Source: Semisulcospira habei (Eukaryota > Mollusca > Gastropoda > Semisulcospiridae). From it: a stretch of DNA of 64,000 nucleotides. The notes under the pieces were generated by a model. The model did not search any database and had not been told where the DNA came from. It saw only the letters and a program-made list of their open reading frames with translations. Below, in pieces: positions 31,835-43,782 of the stretch. Numbering within the stretch: position 1 is the stretch's first letter; each line of letters starts with the position of its first letter. Made by a program: the position numbers and the translations under genes. The stretch spans positions 167,669,501-167,733,500 of the forward strand of contig BTPG01000002.1 in the NCBI GenBank assembly GCA_036245525.1, in the 5' to 3' direction.

Positions 31835-33172
31835 CGAAGGGTCCATCATTATCTGTGCCTTTTGCAGATTGGAAGGGCTTCACTCGAGGATTGATAACGT
31901 TGTAATTAAGATTTTCTCTTTATTAATCCATCACCGAACCTTTTTTGGCCTGTTTCTGAGAATCCTAGACGTAAATGTAGACACTCAAGAGAGATTCAAA
32001 ATCGTCATTACCCCCTGCAGCAAGAGCTGTAGATCAGTTTTTTTTTTCCCACAAAGCCGTCCATCCTTTAGGTGCTCGTGAGGATCTGTCTGTTGAAACG
32101 AGATCTTTGGAAGCGGTTCGCAGTAGGAGTGCCGGTACTGCTATTACTGTTATCGCTGATAACCCGCACGAGCGTTTCACACGCGCGTGCAGTGACGTAG
32201 GTAAACTGCACGCGCGCCAAGGTAATAGAGGCGTAGTCCGTCGGTAGGGGGTCGTAACCGGCACCAAAACAGAACGCTCAGTCACATTCTCCGGGTGGAA
32301 ATTATAGAGTTAAATTGTGCCAGGAATGACAAGACATTAATATTTGCTGGTCTGTGATTTTGGCCCTGACGGCGAAGCCGTCAGGGCCAAAATCACGGAC
32401 CAGCACACAACTGTGACTTCAGGTGCGCTTCTAGGACAACATCGTAACCGGCTGTGGCAGTCATGATGAATTCGTCTTGCCGTCTGATGCTAAAGGTCGA
32501 GCTATTCTATACTCCGGAGAAACACTTCTGTCTGAGGGACACAGACGCAAATCGACCCAGCACTAGAGTGTAGACAGTTAATATAAAGGAATGCCAGGAG
32601 CAGGCATAGATTTTTTTTTTCAACTTTAATTTTTTTTTTTTTTTTAATATATCGCCAGTGATCACTAAGCGGTCAAATGAAAATTCTGATTCCGTCTAAA
32701 ATTCTTGCCTGAGACTGATTCCCACCAGTCCTGCATTCTGCGATGCCGGTTTATGCCGGTCTATGCTTCCACCGACATAAGAATACTGACATTCTTGACG
32801 CTTCTTGCAAGCCTGAGTGCAGGCCGATAGTGCACGTGGGAAGCTCCTGAGGGTGTCTGCCTCTAGAAGATGGGTTGCGTTCGCCCGAGGGTCTGAAGGG
32901 AAAAGTCAGGTAGATCAGGTAACATGGGCAGGGTCATTACAGGTGTGCCGAACACACACAATTCAGCGCCAAACCTCCGGACACCATCCACAGTTTGAGG
33001 TACAGCCAGAGCCAGATCTCACACGAGGTCAGTGCATGTAACTCGAACTGATCTCTGCTAGCAAAAGGCATTTAAATCCTTGTGACCCTAAGATCCCAAT
33101 AACTTAAACGAGGCGTATCATGAATAGAACCTAGTCTAGGTACAGCCTTGCATGCAGAACGTAACTTCGCTA
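31834..33172. other. No gene recognised
   Basis: Apart from the E palindrome at 32346 it holds poly-T tracts (32038-32048, 32610-32646) and scraps of family A (TCTGTGCCTTTTGCAG at 31851). Open frames are short and without recognisable motifs. Confidence 0.4.
32346..32404. mobile_element. Family E palindrome
   Basis: GCTGGTCTGTGATTTTGGCC...GGCCAAAATCACGGACCAGC, 59 bp with a 3-nt loop and one mismatch; CCCTGACGGC/GCCGTCAGGG replaces CCTTACGGC/GCCGTAAGG of other copies. Confidence 0.85.
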
Positions 33173-33238
33173 GCAAGAGACATAAATTCTCATGAGCCCC
33201 TGCGACCGCAGGGGCTCATGACAATTTATGTCTCTTGC
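33173..33238. mobile_element. Family A hairpin core
   Basis: GCAAGAGACATAAATTCTCA...AATTTATGTCTCTTGC: paired variant with CCCCTGCG/CGCAGGGG centre, one mismatch. Confidence 0.8.
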
Positions 33239-33424
33239 AGATGGAAGGCGTTGGGTAAGGGATGCTGACGGAAAAAACAACAACAACAGACATCATCAGT
33301 TCCACTCAGACGCTGGTGCCGAGCAAAAGACCAAACGGGCTGGGGTAAGTGTTTACCTTGACCGAGTTCGTCCGTCCGTTCATTCGTGTGTGTTTTAGTC
33401 AGGTGCATTTTAGATATGTGTGTA

Positions 33425-33484
33425 CTGGTCTGTAATTCTGGATCTCACGGCTTGCAGCCGTAAGATCCAAAATCACAGACCAGC
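33425..33484. mobile_element. Family E hairpin
   Basis: CTGGTCTGTAATTCTGGATC...GATCCAAAATCACAGACCAG. Confidence 0.8.
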
Positions 33485-34097
33485 GCTCTAAGCCGTGAGA
33501 GTCCGGCAAACGGCGCCGCTTACACTGTCTGGCAACCACTGTAACTGAGCGGCCGTGGGGTCCAGACGGAATCATCACCGACAGATCAGCCTGCAGACAT
33601 GCGGAATTTCGGGTACGTCACTGACTCAAGTTGTCGCTGTGAAATCTATCACTAGTAGAAGGTACTACCGGCTGAATAGTGAATACACCCAAACCTACAA
33701 CTGAGGCACCCAAATCAAATTTACCAGTGCAGCCAACTGGTTCTGCCGCTGCAGCACACCAGCGATATCATATGTCATGACTATACCCACTCCATATAAT
33801 CTCCCCTTCTTTGACACATGTACTGATATTTGTATAACAAGCAAATTAATATTCGTGAGCTTGCTCGGTATGCTTTCCTTCCCATAATCCCTTGCAGACC
33901 AGAAAGACTCAATCGTGATGCTTACCTGTCCGCAATGCAAAAACGCTAAATATGCGCATACTGTCACATTAGCAAGCTCCTTATGTTCACTAGTAATGAA
34001 ATACTGCAGTGTGTACGCACGCTCGAAATTACTTTCCCATACACACACATAAACGGAGAATAGACAGCAGCGAACACACGAATCGAATCGCCATACT

Positions 34098-34525
34098 ATT
34101 GAGATTGCCGACTCTGATGCCCGCTAGTGATTGTGACAACCTTAGAAAAGGACTAAATAAACAAACCTGCCGGCATTTTCCGTCATTATCCGTGTTCTAA
34201 TTACATTGAGATTGACGACACTGATGTCCGCTAGTGATTGTGACAACCTTAGAAAAGGACTAAATAAACAAACCTGCTGGCATTTTCCGTCATTATCCGT
34301 GTTCTAATTACATTGAGATTGACGACACTGATGTCCGCTAGTGATAGTGACAACCTTAGAAAAGGACTAAATAAACAAACCTGCTGGCATTTTCCGTCAT
34401 TATCCGTGTTCTAATTACATTGAGATTGACGACACTGATGTCCGCTAGTGATTGTGACAACCTTAGAAAAGGACTAAATAAACAAACCTGCTGGCATTTT
34501 CCGTCATTATCCGTGTTCTAATTAC
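34098..34525. repeat. 107-bp tandem repeat, four copies
   Basis: Units start at 34098, 34205, 34312 and 34419 (ATTGAGATTGACGACACTGA...) and end at 34525. Units 2-4 are nearly identical; unit 1 differs at several sites. Confidence 0.95.
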
Positions 34526-35466
34526 TGAAGTAGAGTTCACTCAACAACACGCACGATTATAGAAAGTACTGATGTCTACACAGTCAAACGAAATCTCCGC
34601 GCAGAGTCAGTCGACAGTCCAATACGTGGCACACAACAGGGTCACCATTTGGACAGAGACATACACATCGGATGTATCACCTCCATGTTCATAAATAGAC
34701 ATAGTTATTAATGTCTGTGATCGCACCTAAGGCAGCTTATCCGCTTGTTTTCTCCAACATCGAAGGCGTGCGAGAGGGAATTTGCGCGTTGAAACATATT
34801 CAGCAGTCAGATTTGCTGGGTTCTGTATGTTTGAAGCATACATTTGGTGTTCAGTTGGATGGTAAGTTCCCTTCAGCCAAAGTGCATGTAAACTTTACGT
34901 CATGTCACCTCCTTTGCAACATTTCAGAAAAGTCTGACGTGAACTCCAGACTATACTATGCGGGCCCTAGATTGTGGTTTTTGTGGTTTTGTGGTGACGT
35001 GATTGTTCTAGTACGTGTAGTACGCAGTGCCAGTATCAGTGGCGCTGAAGGGGTAAGTTTCGGTACGTTTTAGCGCAAATCTAAAAAAACGTGAAAATAT
35101 CCAGCGAAAGTCTATAAAAGCCTGAATGAACCCGGGCGTAAATCTACCCAGTGTGAATGTGTGCTGTCGCTATTCCATTGGGATATTTTTAATTTGAGTA
35201 AATTCAAGCCTTTGTCTATTTATACTGGATGGAATCATGCTGTGAAGATTCACACAGAGTTTATTTAGTTCTAAAAATAAATGGAAAGTCAGAGGAACAC
35301 ATTTGCACTGTGTAGATGTACGCCTGGGTGGATTTGCGCTGAGTACATTTTGGTTAGTAGTGTCAAGCTGTGAAGTTTTATGCCCAAATACAGCGAAATT
35401 GACCACTTCAGCACCAATGGCGGTAATCGGAATGACTCTGGTAATGTTTTGTTTTGGACTGGGTAC
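34526..35466. other. No recognised feature
   Basis: A 120-codon plus-strand frame at 34711-35073 has no motif I recognise and no splice context I trust. Confidence 0.35.
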
Positions 35467-35641
35467 ATAAATTATATTGAGCAACATTTTGTTTCATATA
35501 GTGCGGATAAATAGACAGATGTGATTACTTGACCCGATCAAAATGTCCTCGTCGTACCGACTCAGTTTGATTCGGGTCTCGTAATCACATCTGCATGTTT
35601 TTCGCACTATATCAAGCAAAATGATGCTCAATATAATATAA
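35467..35641. mobile_element. Family I hairpin element
   Basis: TTATATTGAGCAACATTTTG...CAAAATGATGCTCAATATAA outer arms and CAGATGTGATTAC/GTAATCACATCTG inner arms around about 40 bases. Confidence 0.75.
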
Positions 35642-35730
35642 TAATGATCGCACTGAACTCCTGCAAAGCCCTCCCTCCCCCCCCCCCCCGGCCTTCAAAC
35701 CCCTACCACCCCCACCCCCACCCCCACCCC

Positions 35731-35772
35731 AAACAAGCAAACAAACAAACAAACAAACAAACAAACAAACAG
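35731..35772. repeat. (CAAA)n microsatellite
   Basis: About ten CAAA units. Confidence 0.95.
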
Positions 35773-35912
35773 ACAAAAAAAAAACCACCTCTATCCTCTG
35801 CCAGTATTTCAGGTATTTTCACTGTCTGCCCGGCATTTTAGTTCCTGTCGATGTTGGCATGTAATGCTACCGATACATGTATTGCTGCCGTTTGTCACTG
35901 ATACACGCCATT

Positions 35913-35980
35913 CAGTTGAGCAAAAGTTTATCGGGCCTACGTCGGCCTTTCAAGGCCCGAAGACCTTTTTGTTCACTGGG
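35913..35980. mobile_element. Family D hairpin
   Basis: CAGTTGAGCAAAAGTTTATC + GGGCC, then GGCCCGAAGACCTTTTTGTT + CACTGGG. Confidence 0.65.
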
Positions 35981-36380
35981 CGCTGACACGTCTACTTGCA
36001 CTAATCTACGCCACGGCAATTTGCCTCATCATTTTCCCGCGAATGTCGCCCGCCCAGCCTTGAATATGATGCGGACATTATCGCTCGTACAATCGGTCTA
36101 TCTTGCACGGATCTGTAGATCTAGTATCCAGTTGACGGACTGTAAATGTTAGAGTGAAAAATCCCCTTTCTCTCATTCCCCCCCCCCCCCACCTTCTCCC
36201 CCACTCCATCTTATTGATTTTCCGGCCATTTGAGAATTGCTTAAAAGCTGTCGGTTGTGAAAGCAGAGCACCAGCAACACAGCCCCCCACCCGGGCCCTC
36301 CCCTCCCCTCCCCGCACACCCGCTCTTAGAGTTTTCGGACAGTCTTCATCGTGTCTTTCCCTCGTTTGTAAAGGGTGAAT

Positions 36381-36490
36381 GCCATTTTGGTAGCCTCCAA
36401 GCCCCCCCCCCCCCCCATTTTGGTACCCTCCAAGGCCCCCCCCCCCAACCCATTTTGGTACCCTCCAAGCCCACCCCCCCCCCCCCACCC
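36381..36490. repeat. Short tandem repeat with poly-C
   Basis: CATTTTGGTACCCTCCAAG followed by a C-run, three times. Confidence 0.85.
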
Positions 36491-36720
36491 CCTTCCCTCT
36501 AATAAGCTTGTCGCCGTGTCAAAGCCCATACACATTTTTACTACCGGATCACGTCTGTCCCCTGCGGCTCCCGAATTGTGAAGACCTATATCTTTCCAAT
36601 CTGCTTTGTGAGCCTTGGGTTTCTGCCGACAATGCCAAGTGAAATAATCCTATATTGAGATGTAATATCTGCCGTGTCACCAAAGACGGGGGCAATTGAG
36701 ATGTCACTACGATTTATGTC

Positions 36721-37329
36721 CTCGCGCTGGGACCATATGGCGTTGAGGCGCGTCCCCTGGGTGGTGGATAGGGGGTCCCTCGTGAGAGGGGTGCACCGAA
36801 TGAAATAAGGTGCCGTGAACCAACATGGTCTAAGGGAAGGTGACCCTGACAGAAAACCCCTGGTCCTCCTAGTAAGGGGGTTGGGCGTGGGGGTAGCTTC
36901 CCCACCCTGCAAAAAAGGAAATAGCTACAAAAACGCCGACGAAAAGACTAACAGTAATTCCTTTCCTGGAGGAGGAAGGTTCTTCTACCAGAAGACTTAT
37001 GACGTCCTGTGGTGAAAGCCGGAAGTCTTCGGAAGCCACAGGACCGAGCCGCCTCTCTCTATCCAGGGACACAACCATGGGCACATGGAACGTCAAGACC
37101 ATGTACCAGAGCGGCAAGGCCGCCCAGGGCATTGTCATGGAACCCCCAGGGAAAGAGGAAAAGAGGTAGGCCGAGAAACTCCTGGCATCGAGACCTCCAA
37201 GCAGACATCAAGAGACTGGGAACCACCTGGAGTAAAATCGAAGGAGAAGCACAGGACAGGAGTTGCTGGAGGTCTCTCGTCGACGGCCTATACCCGGGTA
37301 GGGGTGACAGGCGTAAGTAAGTAAGTAAG
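36721..37329 (+). mobile_element. Internally deleted LINE-1 (5' end joined to 3' end)
   Basis: A 609-bp element flanked by the 13-bp TSD TACGATTTATGTC (36708-36720 and 37330-37342). Its first part is the LINE 5' region and start of the endonuclease (MGTWNVKTMYQSGKAAQ). Directly after GCCGCCCAG it jumps to the 3' end (NPQGKRKRGRPRNSWHRDLQ ... LYPGRGDRRK) and a (GTAA)n tail. The catalytic endonuclease and all RT motifs are missing, so it needed help from a full LINE. The TSD shows that it inserted as a unit. Confidence 0.9.
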
Positions 37330-37391
37330 TACGATTTATGTCTGTTCCGATAGGATTTTGTTTTTCAGTCCGTTTTATCAAATTTTGAAAT

Positions 37392-37464
37392 TCAGTAAAT
37401 AAAAGGTCTCCGGGCCGAGGTAGGTCGTAGGACGTCGCGGCCCGGGGGTCTTTTGCTTACTGGG
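37392..37464. mobile_element. Family D hairpin
   Basis: CAGTAAATAAAAGGTCTCCG...CGGGGGTCTTTTGCTTACTG. Confidence 0.7.
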
Positions 37465-37723
37465 AATATTCTGTTGTACTTTGACGTACCTAGTTTATTC
37501 GAGTATTTTCTAGCGTGGTAAATTAGTTGTGTTACAGTTGTGCACTGGCCTAGTAAGATTTCCAGGACAGAATATGGCCGAACTCTTTGGGAAATAGAAC
37601 GCCTAGAGGGGGTGTAGGTGGGGTGTGTGTGCCGTGCGTGTGTGTGTGTGTGTGTGTTCTTCTGTGTTTGTAACAAGAACTCTTCTAAGCCATTTGACAA
37701 TCGGGACAGAGGGAGTTATAGCC

Positions 37724-37855
<132 letters not shown>

Positions 37856-38319
37856 GCAGGGCATAAAGGAGGAATGTCCATAAGAAGTCCGAAATAAACG
37901 TAATGGCTAAAAGCAGATCCGGCCATGTCACGTCCAGAGCGGACATGGCCTGGTTATACCTGCCCACCCCCTCCTCCCCTTCCCCCCCTCTTCCCTCCCC
38001 TCCCCCCCCCCCCCATCCCCCCGGCGGGGTCCTACGCTCCTGTAGGGTTTTATCGGCATTGGGCAGTTCGGGTTTGGAAGACGCTTGGCTGTCTTTCAAC
38101 CCTGATTTAGAACCGGTTGGCTCACATAGTGGAAGTACATTTTGAAAGAACGAGCTCAAAGATGCACTAGGAGCATAGGCATGGGATACTCGTTGCATAG
38201 TTGATCGCGGTACTGCTGCTATCCGTGTTAAAAAGCTGATCGGTTTCGCAACGATCATCCATTTCCTGCGATTTGGGAGGATGTGCAGAATAGCTTTGGC
38301 TGTCTCCTGGACATTGCTG

Positions 38320-38546
38320 TTAACCCTTTCACTGCCAGTGGACGCAGATCGTGTTTTTAAAAAAAAACGTGAATTTTTTCAACATTAGAGAATCGCAGCC
38401 ATCAAAGGAACATGGACACAAGATGGTTTTCAGCAAGAGGCATAGATCCTCGTGAGCCCCCGCAATTGCGGGGGCTCATGAGGATCTATACCTCTTTCAG
38501 CTGGGCGGTGTTCAGGTGGGTTTTTTTTCGGCAGTGAAGGGGCTAA
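38320..38546 (+). mobile_element. Family A hairpin MITE
   Basis: TTAACCCTTTCACTGCCAGT...CGGCAGTGAAGGGGCTAA; core 38433-38499 near perfect. Confidence 0.82.
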
Positions 38547-39103
38547 GGAGACAACTGAGCTATTTAGACACCACTCTTAAAAACTCACGGCCGATCCAGA
38601 TGTCGCGTATTGTAGAATATTGTTAGGGTTTGAACATTACAGTCAAATTGGTGCGGCCTCCGTTTGTGGCAGGCGATGACGGTGTCGATAAATAGCTCAT
38701 TGGTAGTGCGTGATTTAGCTTTTGTGTCCCCTCATGTGCAGTAATTGAGGCGAAGAAGGAAGTAATCCGACCCAGTAATTGACATGACAACAGCGAAACT
38801 ATGATGACACTGCGAGTTCTAGTGCGTAGGCCTACACAGCCAAAAAAAAGGGCCGCATTTCCCATTGGAAGGAAGTGTTTCAAATTGTAAGTATCTGGTG
38901 TTACTCTGGACGGCGACGAAAATTTATGGTCACATTTAGCTGTCCATTACTCCGCCCTTTGGCAAAGACTCAGGTTTGTCTCGTTAATATAATTGCTCTT
39001 TAGTACAACAATAGCTATTCTGTTTCGTTAGCACTGTAGCGTCTTAGATTCTCACCCTGCGCCGGGCTCCATCCGCGTGAAGCACACATTTTACGAGTTC
39101 CTT

Positions 39104-39173
39104 CTGCATGAGGCGTAGATTTTAATGAGCCCCTGCGGATGAAGGGGCTCGTGAAAATCTATGCCTCTTGCTG
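39104..39173. mobile_element. Family A hairpin core
   Basis: GCATGAGGCGTAGATTTTAA...GAAAATCTATGCCTCTTGC. Confidence 0.65.
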
Positions 39174-39529
39174 GTGTTCATCGGTATCTGTCACGCCCAG
39201 ACTGGGGAAGTTTTGGGATTTCGGTGGATGACTTGTCTCTAGTGTTGTTGGTATCACTGTGATCAGTCGAGACACGATGACATGGTACTAGTGAACGGTT
39301 GGACACCGTACCTAGAGTGGTCGGACATTAGTTATCGTCCGATAGTTGTGTTGTTTTTTTTTTTATTAAACCCCCCCCCCCCCCCACACACACACACACA
39401 CACACACGCAAGATATTTAGGTGTTTATTGTTAAATTGTGTGTGCGCGTCTGCGGTCCTGGTTGCAACTACATCTGATCGAGCAGCGTCTCGGAAACGAT
39501 TGGAAGGTGATTTTTGGCTCACGTGCGAA

Positions 39530-40860
39530 GCAGAAATGAGTCTATGTTCTGGGCCATTGGTCGTCCGTCCGGCGTCTGGCGTCCGTCGTCGTCTGTCGTC
39601 CGCCGTCGTTCGTGGTAAACTTTAACGTTGGCATTTTCTCGGAGACTATTCAAGCCACAGTCTTCAAAATTGGCCCAAGGATACTTTGTGGCAAGACCTA
39701 TATAAACATCAGTGACCACTCACAAAGGTCAAGGTCACAGGGGATGAGGAAATAGGCCAAAATAGCTATATTGTGACATAATTTATTTTTTCTCAAATAT
39801 TATTCACAACTTCAAAGCCAAACTTGGTACAAAGATACCTGATGGTAAGACCTTTTTATGCATACTAATCCCTCGTCACGTACCTGGGCAGCAAGGTTAC
39901 CACAGATGGAGACTGCACAAGGGAGATCACCACAAGAATCAGCAAAGCCAACCAAGCCTTCGCAATGCTGAAACCCATCTGGAGGACCACAAGCCTGAGC
40001 ATCCACACCAAGCTCCGTATTTTTAAGAGCAACGTGCTGAGTGTCCTTCTATATGGGTCAGAATGCTGGAAATCCACTACCGCTACGGAACGCAAGCTGG
40101 ATGTCTTCCAGAACAAGTGCCTGCGACGGATCATGAAGGTCTTCTGGCCAAACATGATTACAAACGAGGAACTACGGAAGAGAGCAGGCGCAGACAGCAT
40201 CGCTGAAACCATCGCCACACGGAGATGGAGATGGCTAGGCCACGTTTGCAGAATGTCACCTGACTCATTACCAAGGGTGGCACTGAGATGGACACCACAG
40301 GGGAAGAGAAACCGTGGGCGACCAAAGGAGACGTGGCGCCGAACCGTGGAGCGAGAGCTCAAGAACAGAGGCCTTACTCTGCAAACAGCACCCAAAATAG
40401 CAGCTGACAGACAAAAGTGGCGCTCCCTTGCCGTCGCCTCAAGCACCAGACGGCGCAGAGAGGACTGAATGAATGAATGAATCCCTCGGAAAGGTCAATG
40501 GTCACAAGAGCTCAGGAAATAGGTAAAAAATAGCCATATTTTGACAAAGATGTGTTTTCTCAAATACTATTCACAACTTCAAACCCAAGTTTGGTACAGA
40601 GATACGTGATGGTAAGACCTATCTATGCATACTAATTTGGATGACTCCTCGAAAAAGTCAAGGGTCACAAGAGGCCGGCAAATGTGTATAAAATGCAAAT
40701 GTTTGATAACATTGTAGGTATTACATGTATCAACATTTTTGCACAATTTTAAATCAAATTCAGCACAAAGGTAGCTGATGATAAAACCTTCCTATGCATA
40801 TTAATTTAGTCAACTCATCGCAAAGGTCAAGGGTCACAGGGGGGGGGGGATGGGGGGTTT
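39530..40860 (+). repeat. Family R repeat split by a LINE-2 fragment
   Basis: Repeated blocks of about 150 bp: AAAGGTCAAGGTCACAGG, then CTCAAATA(T/C)TATTCACAAC, CTTGGTACAAAGATACCTGA, GACCTTTTTATGCATACTAA. The array is interrupted at 39876-40479. A second array is at 52843-53210. Confidence 0.8.
39876..40479 (+). mobile_element. LINE-2, 5'-truncated, with open reading frame
   Basis: Flanked by the 9-mer AATCCCTCG (39867-39875 and 40480-40488), ending in a (TGAA)n tail. It encodes in one open frame the part after the reverse transcriptase core: TYLGSKVTTDG, LLYGSECWKSTTATERKLDV, RRIMKVFWPN, RRWRWLGHVCRM, TPQGKRNRGRPKETWRR, ending at a stop at 40468. The tail and protein differ from LINE-1, so it is a second family. 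No RT catalytic motif is present. Confidence 0.88.
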
Positions 40861-41242
40861 GATAGATAAGTGAAAAATGCTTACATTTTCAAAAAACATG
40901 TATTTTGCTGATGCAAAAGCCAGCCCTTTACTTATAGTCACAAAGATCACACATATTTAAATAGGTCATACACGTGAGCCATAATGGCTTTGCCTTTCTT
41001 GTTTTATTTTATTATTATTCTTTTTTATATTTTTGCTGGCGCGAACCAGGTGAGCAAAAACCGGTAGCTTGATGTAGCTGTTGTGCGAACCCGCTAAGCC
41101 AAAGGTCAAAAGGCTGACTTCGGTTCTAGAGTCTTTTGTTTATGGAGAAGAGTCTTAGTGCATAGCTCCTTGCTGCGCCAAAGAAAATGAAATCCGGATA
41201 ACTGCTCAGTTCTGTGTGAAAAATACAGACAATGGTGAAGCC

Positions 41243-41351
41243 AGCAAAAGGCATAGATCCTCATGAGCCCCCGCGGCTGCGGGGGGCTCATGAGGATCTG
41301 TGCCTCTTGCATGTGGGTATCATTTGCTTTGATCCGACAGTGAAAGGGTTA
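41243..41351. mobile_element. Family A element, right part
   Basis: Core 41243-41310 (GGCATAGATCCTCATGAGCC...CTCATGAGGATCTGTGCCTC) and right end GACAGTGAAAGGGTTAA; no left TTAA found. A decayed D copy is at 41100-41150. Confidence 0.7.
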
Positions 41352-41987
41352 ATAGCTCAGGAGTACTGTTCGATATTTTAAAACTATTTTTTAGAAACTT
41401 AGAATATTGTGAAACTGACCGGGCGTTGTTTGAAGGAGTCTACGTTGAGAGCTGCTTTCGCTGGGCAGGTGAAAACCCACACCGGCTGTCACCCTCAGCT
41501 GGCTGTTTTATATATAATTTTTATATATATTCTGCTGAGCGAATGAAGGGTCGGTGAAAACTTGCACCATGACAGGAGAAAAACGTTGTCGTGTCTGTGC
41601 ATGAATTCGCCGTCACCAGAGAGATTTGGATAGCAAGCTCGGTCCATCTTGATCCGTCAGTCGCGGTTTACCGCTGTGACCAAGAACTTGCGTCATTCGT
41701 CGTGGATCTCCCTTCCCTCCCATTCGCCACATAATATTGACGCCACTCCATCCCACCCTCAAGTTCTTCCATCCCAACCCCAGTGACAGTCGTGTTGCAG
41801 TTCAGTTGCAAGTCGATTTGCTGCACGTGGCAGATTAGCTGCTTGCAACCACTGGTACTGTAAACACTACCATTCGACACACCAAACTTTACCGGTGGCT
41901 GCATGCACATGGTTAAAGCCATAATCGTAATTCCCTCAGCGCGCGCGTCTGGTCATAAATCGATGAAGACAATAAACCGTTGCACAT

Positions 41988-42182
41988 TAACCCCTCCACG
42001 TTTAAGCCGGTGGACAGTGCGTTTCTGAAATCTTCGTTAATTCAACGCTGAAACGCCCCTGCCGTCCAAGGAACATAGAATGAAAGTGGCTTAGGCAAGA
42101 GGCGTCGATCCTCATGAGCCCCCGCGACTGCGGAGGCTCATGAGGTGGCTCGAAATCTCAGTATTTCGGCAGTTAGAGGGTG
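41988..42182 (+). mobile_element. Family A MITE, core right arm truncated
   Basis: TTAACCCCTCCACGTTTAAG...CGGCAGTTAGAGGGTGAA; GGCTCATGAGG jumps to TGGCTCGAAATC. A decayed A core follows at 42250-42295. Confidence 0.7.
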
Positions 42183-42536
42183 AATTTAATCCCCACGCAA
42201 CTTCCTCTTCCGAGGAGAAGGTATACGAGTCAAGAATGTCCGATCCAGGTTCTCAGGAGCCCCAGCGACAGAGGGCTCTTGAGCATCTGTGCCTGTAGGA
42301 GGTCATACTAGGGTGGGTGGGGTCTGACCATTGTCTGTCGATATCATAAGCACAGCCTTGCTAATCTGCGATAATTGTGGGGTCCCGGTAGTGTTGTGTA
42401 AGGCTTCCTGCGCGGCCCGTCTAGGTCCATCCATCCGCCTTTTTACGTGAGTCATTTCGGTCGGTCGCGACGCTGGCTGCATTGCTGAAACTGAAAGCTC
42501 ACAGACCTCTGTCGCACTGTTTTCTGCGCAATCAGT

Positions 42537-42561
42537 GTGCGTGCGCGTGTGTGTGTGTGTG

Positions 42562-42614
<53 letters not shown>

Positions 42615-42621
42615 CGCGCGG
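42537..42621. repeat. (GT)n(GC)n microsatellite
   Basis: GT repeats with one TGCAG break, ending in GC units. Confidence 0.95.
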
Positions 42622-42662
42622 GCGTGCTTGCCGGCCTGTGTCGATTTGTGTCTGGTGTGTGC

Positions 42663-42851
42663 TTAACTCGTTCAGTGCCGAGAAAATTTGAACACACCCA
42701 ACTGTAAGAGGTATAGATCCTCACTGATGAGCCCCCTATGCCTCTTGTTGACACCACTTTGAATCCATGCTCTTAGGACAGCTAAGGGCTTGTTGATGTT
42801 GAATTGATGCAGAAACACTGTTTTACCGTCAACGGGTACTGAACGGATTAA
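42663..42851 (+). mobile_element. Family A MITE, collapsed core
   Basis: TTAACTCGTTCAGTGCCGAG...GGGTACTGAACGGATTAA; the core right arm is reduced to GAGCCCCCTATGCCTCTTG. Confidence 0.75.
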
Positions 42852-43099
42852 ATATCTATGTGTGTAACTGTTTAATTGTGCGTTCAAGGCGTGAAATCTT
42901 TGTCACATTGGCCTTTGTGAGTTGGATATGTTTGTGTGGTCCCCACCTGTGTCCTCAAAGGTGAAATGACGCTAACCACTAGACTAGGTCAGGCAGCCCC
43001 CGCACACAATTCATTGCTCAATTCCACACAACAACCCGCTTTGTCTCCTACTGCTACCCCCAGCCGGTCTTCCAAAATTAAAACCAACCCTCACAAATA

Positions 43100-43318
43100 C
43101 GAGAGGCATAGATTCGCATGAGCCCATGCATCCACATGGGCTTATGTGAATCTATGTCTCTTGAAAATCCGTGATGTGAGAATTTATATCTATGCTGGCT
43201 TTGTCTCATACAGTACCCCTCGTAAGTCTCTTTTACTCAATCCAGCCTGAAAACTTTAATGAGGCGTAGATCCTCATCACGCCCCAGCAACTGCGGGAAC
43301 TCATGAAAATGGACGCAT
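43100..43318. mobile_element. Two family A cores
   Basis: 43100-43163: GAGGCATAGATTCGCATGAG + CCCATG / CATGGG + CTTATGTGAATCTATGTCTC, a paired-variant centre. 43257-43318 is strongly decayed. Confidence 0.65.
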
Positions 43319-43482
43319 TGTGATCAGTAGCATAGAACGGCGGCGCCTATTTTACATCAGTCCTCAGATTGATTGAGGTAGCCGGGCCGAAGCACGCAGC
43401 AGTGGTACGAAATTCTGTGAGTGTAATGCTTTTCCGGGTGCGATACGTATAAAAGCAACACACATTGGCCATGTCAGTAATT

Positions 43483-43782
43483 AGAGTCCGAAATAGCTCA
43501 GGCGGAGCAGGAGAGCGAAGGGAATCGCCGGGTCGTGGGGTTCGGATCCCGTCCCGGCCCCGTAGCTGGACTCACAATCCAGGGGGAAAACGGATTTGTT
43601 CAATAGCATGTCCGTTGAAAGGTCCTGGTAAATCAAAGTGGCACAGTTGGAGTGCGCCTGAATTGATCAGTGTTCAGGTCGTACTCCATAGGCAATAGAT
43701 TTCCCTGTCTCCCATAACCCGCCCGTCAGGGCCGTCCATGATCACCTCGGTGCTGTGGACGTTAAACCCGAACTAACCAACG
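43483..43782 (+). mobile_element. S1 SINE, full length, tRNA-derived
   Basis: 300 bp flanked by the 13-mer CATGTCAGTAATT (43470-43482 and 43783-43795). The head has a pol III A-box-like TAGCTCAGGCGG and a B-box-like GGTTCGGATCCC. The body carries AGTGGCACAGTTGGAGTGCG and the tail GTTAAACCCGAACTAACCAA. Other copies are at 5996, 24680 and 45251. Confidence 0.9.

Noticed and set aside
34711..35073. 120-codon frame as a gene
   Set aside because: No recognisable motif, no promoter or splice support, length compatible with chance.
39865..40446. 193-codon minus-strand frame
   Set aside because: Shadow of the LINE-2 coding frame on the opposite strand.
43484..43560. A functional tRNA gene
   Set aside because: A and B boxes are present but the arms do not fold into a cloverleaf I can draw, and the segment is the head of a SINE with TSDs.
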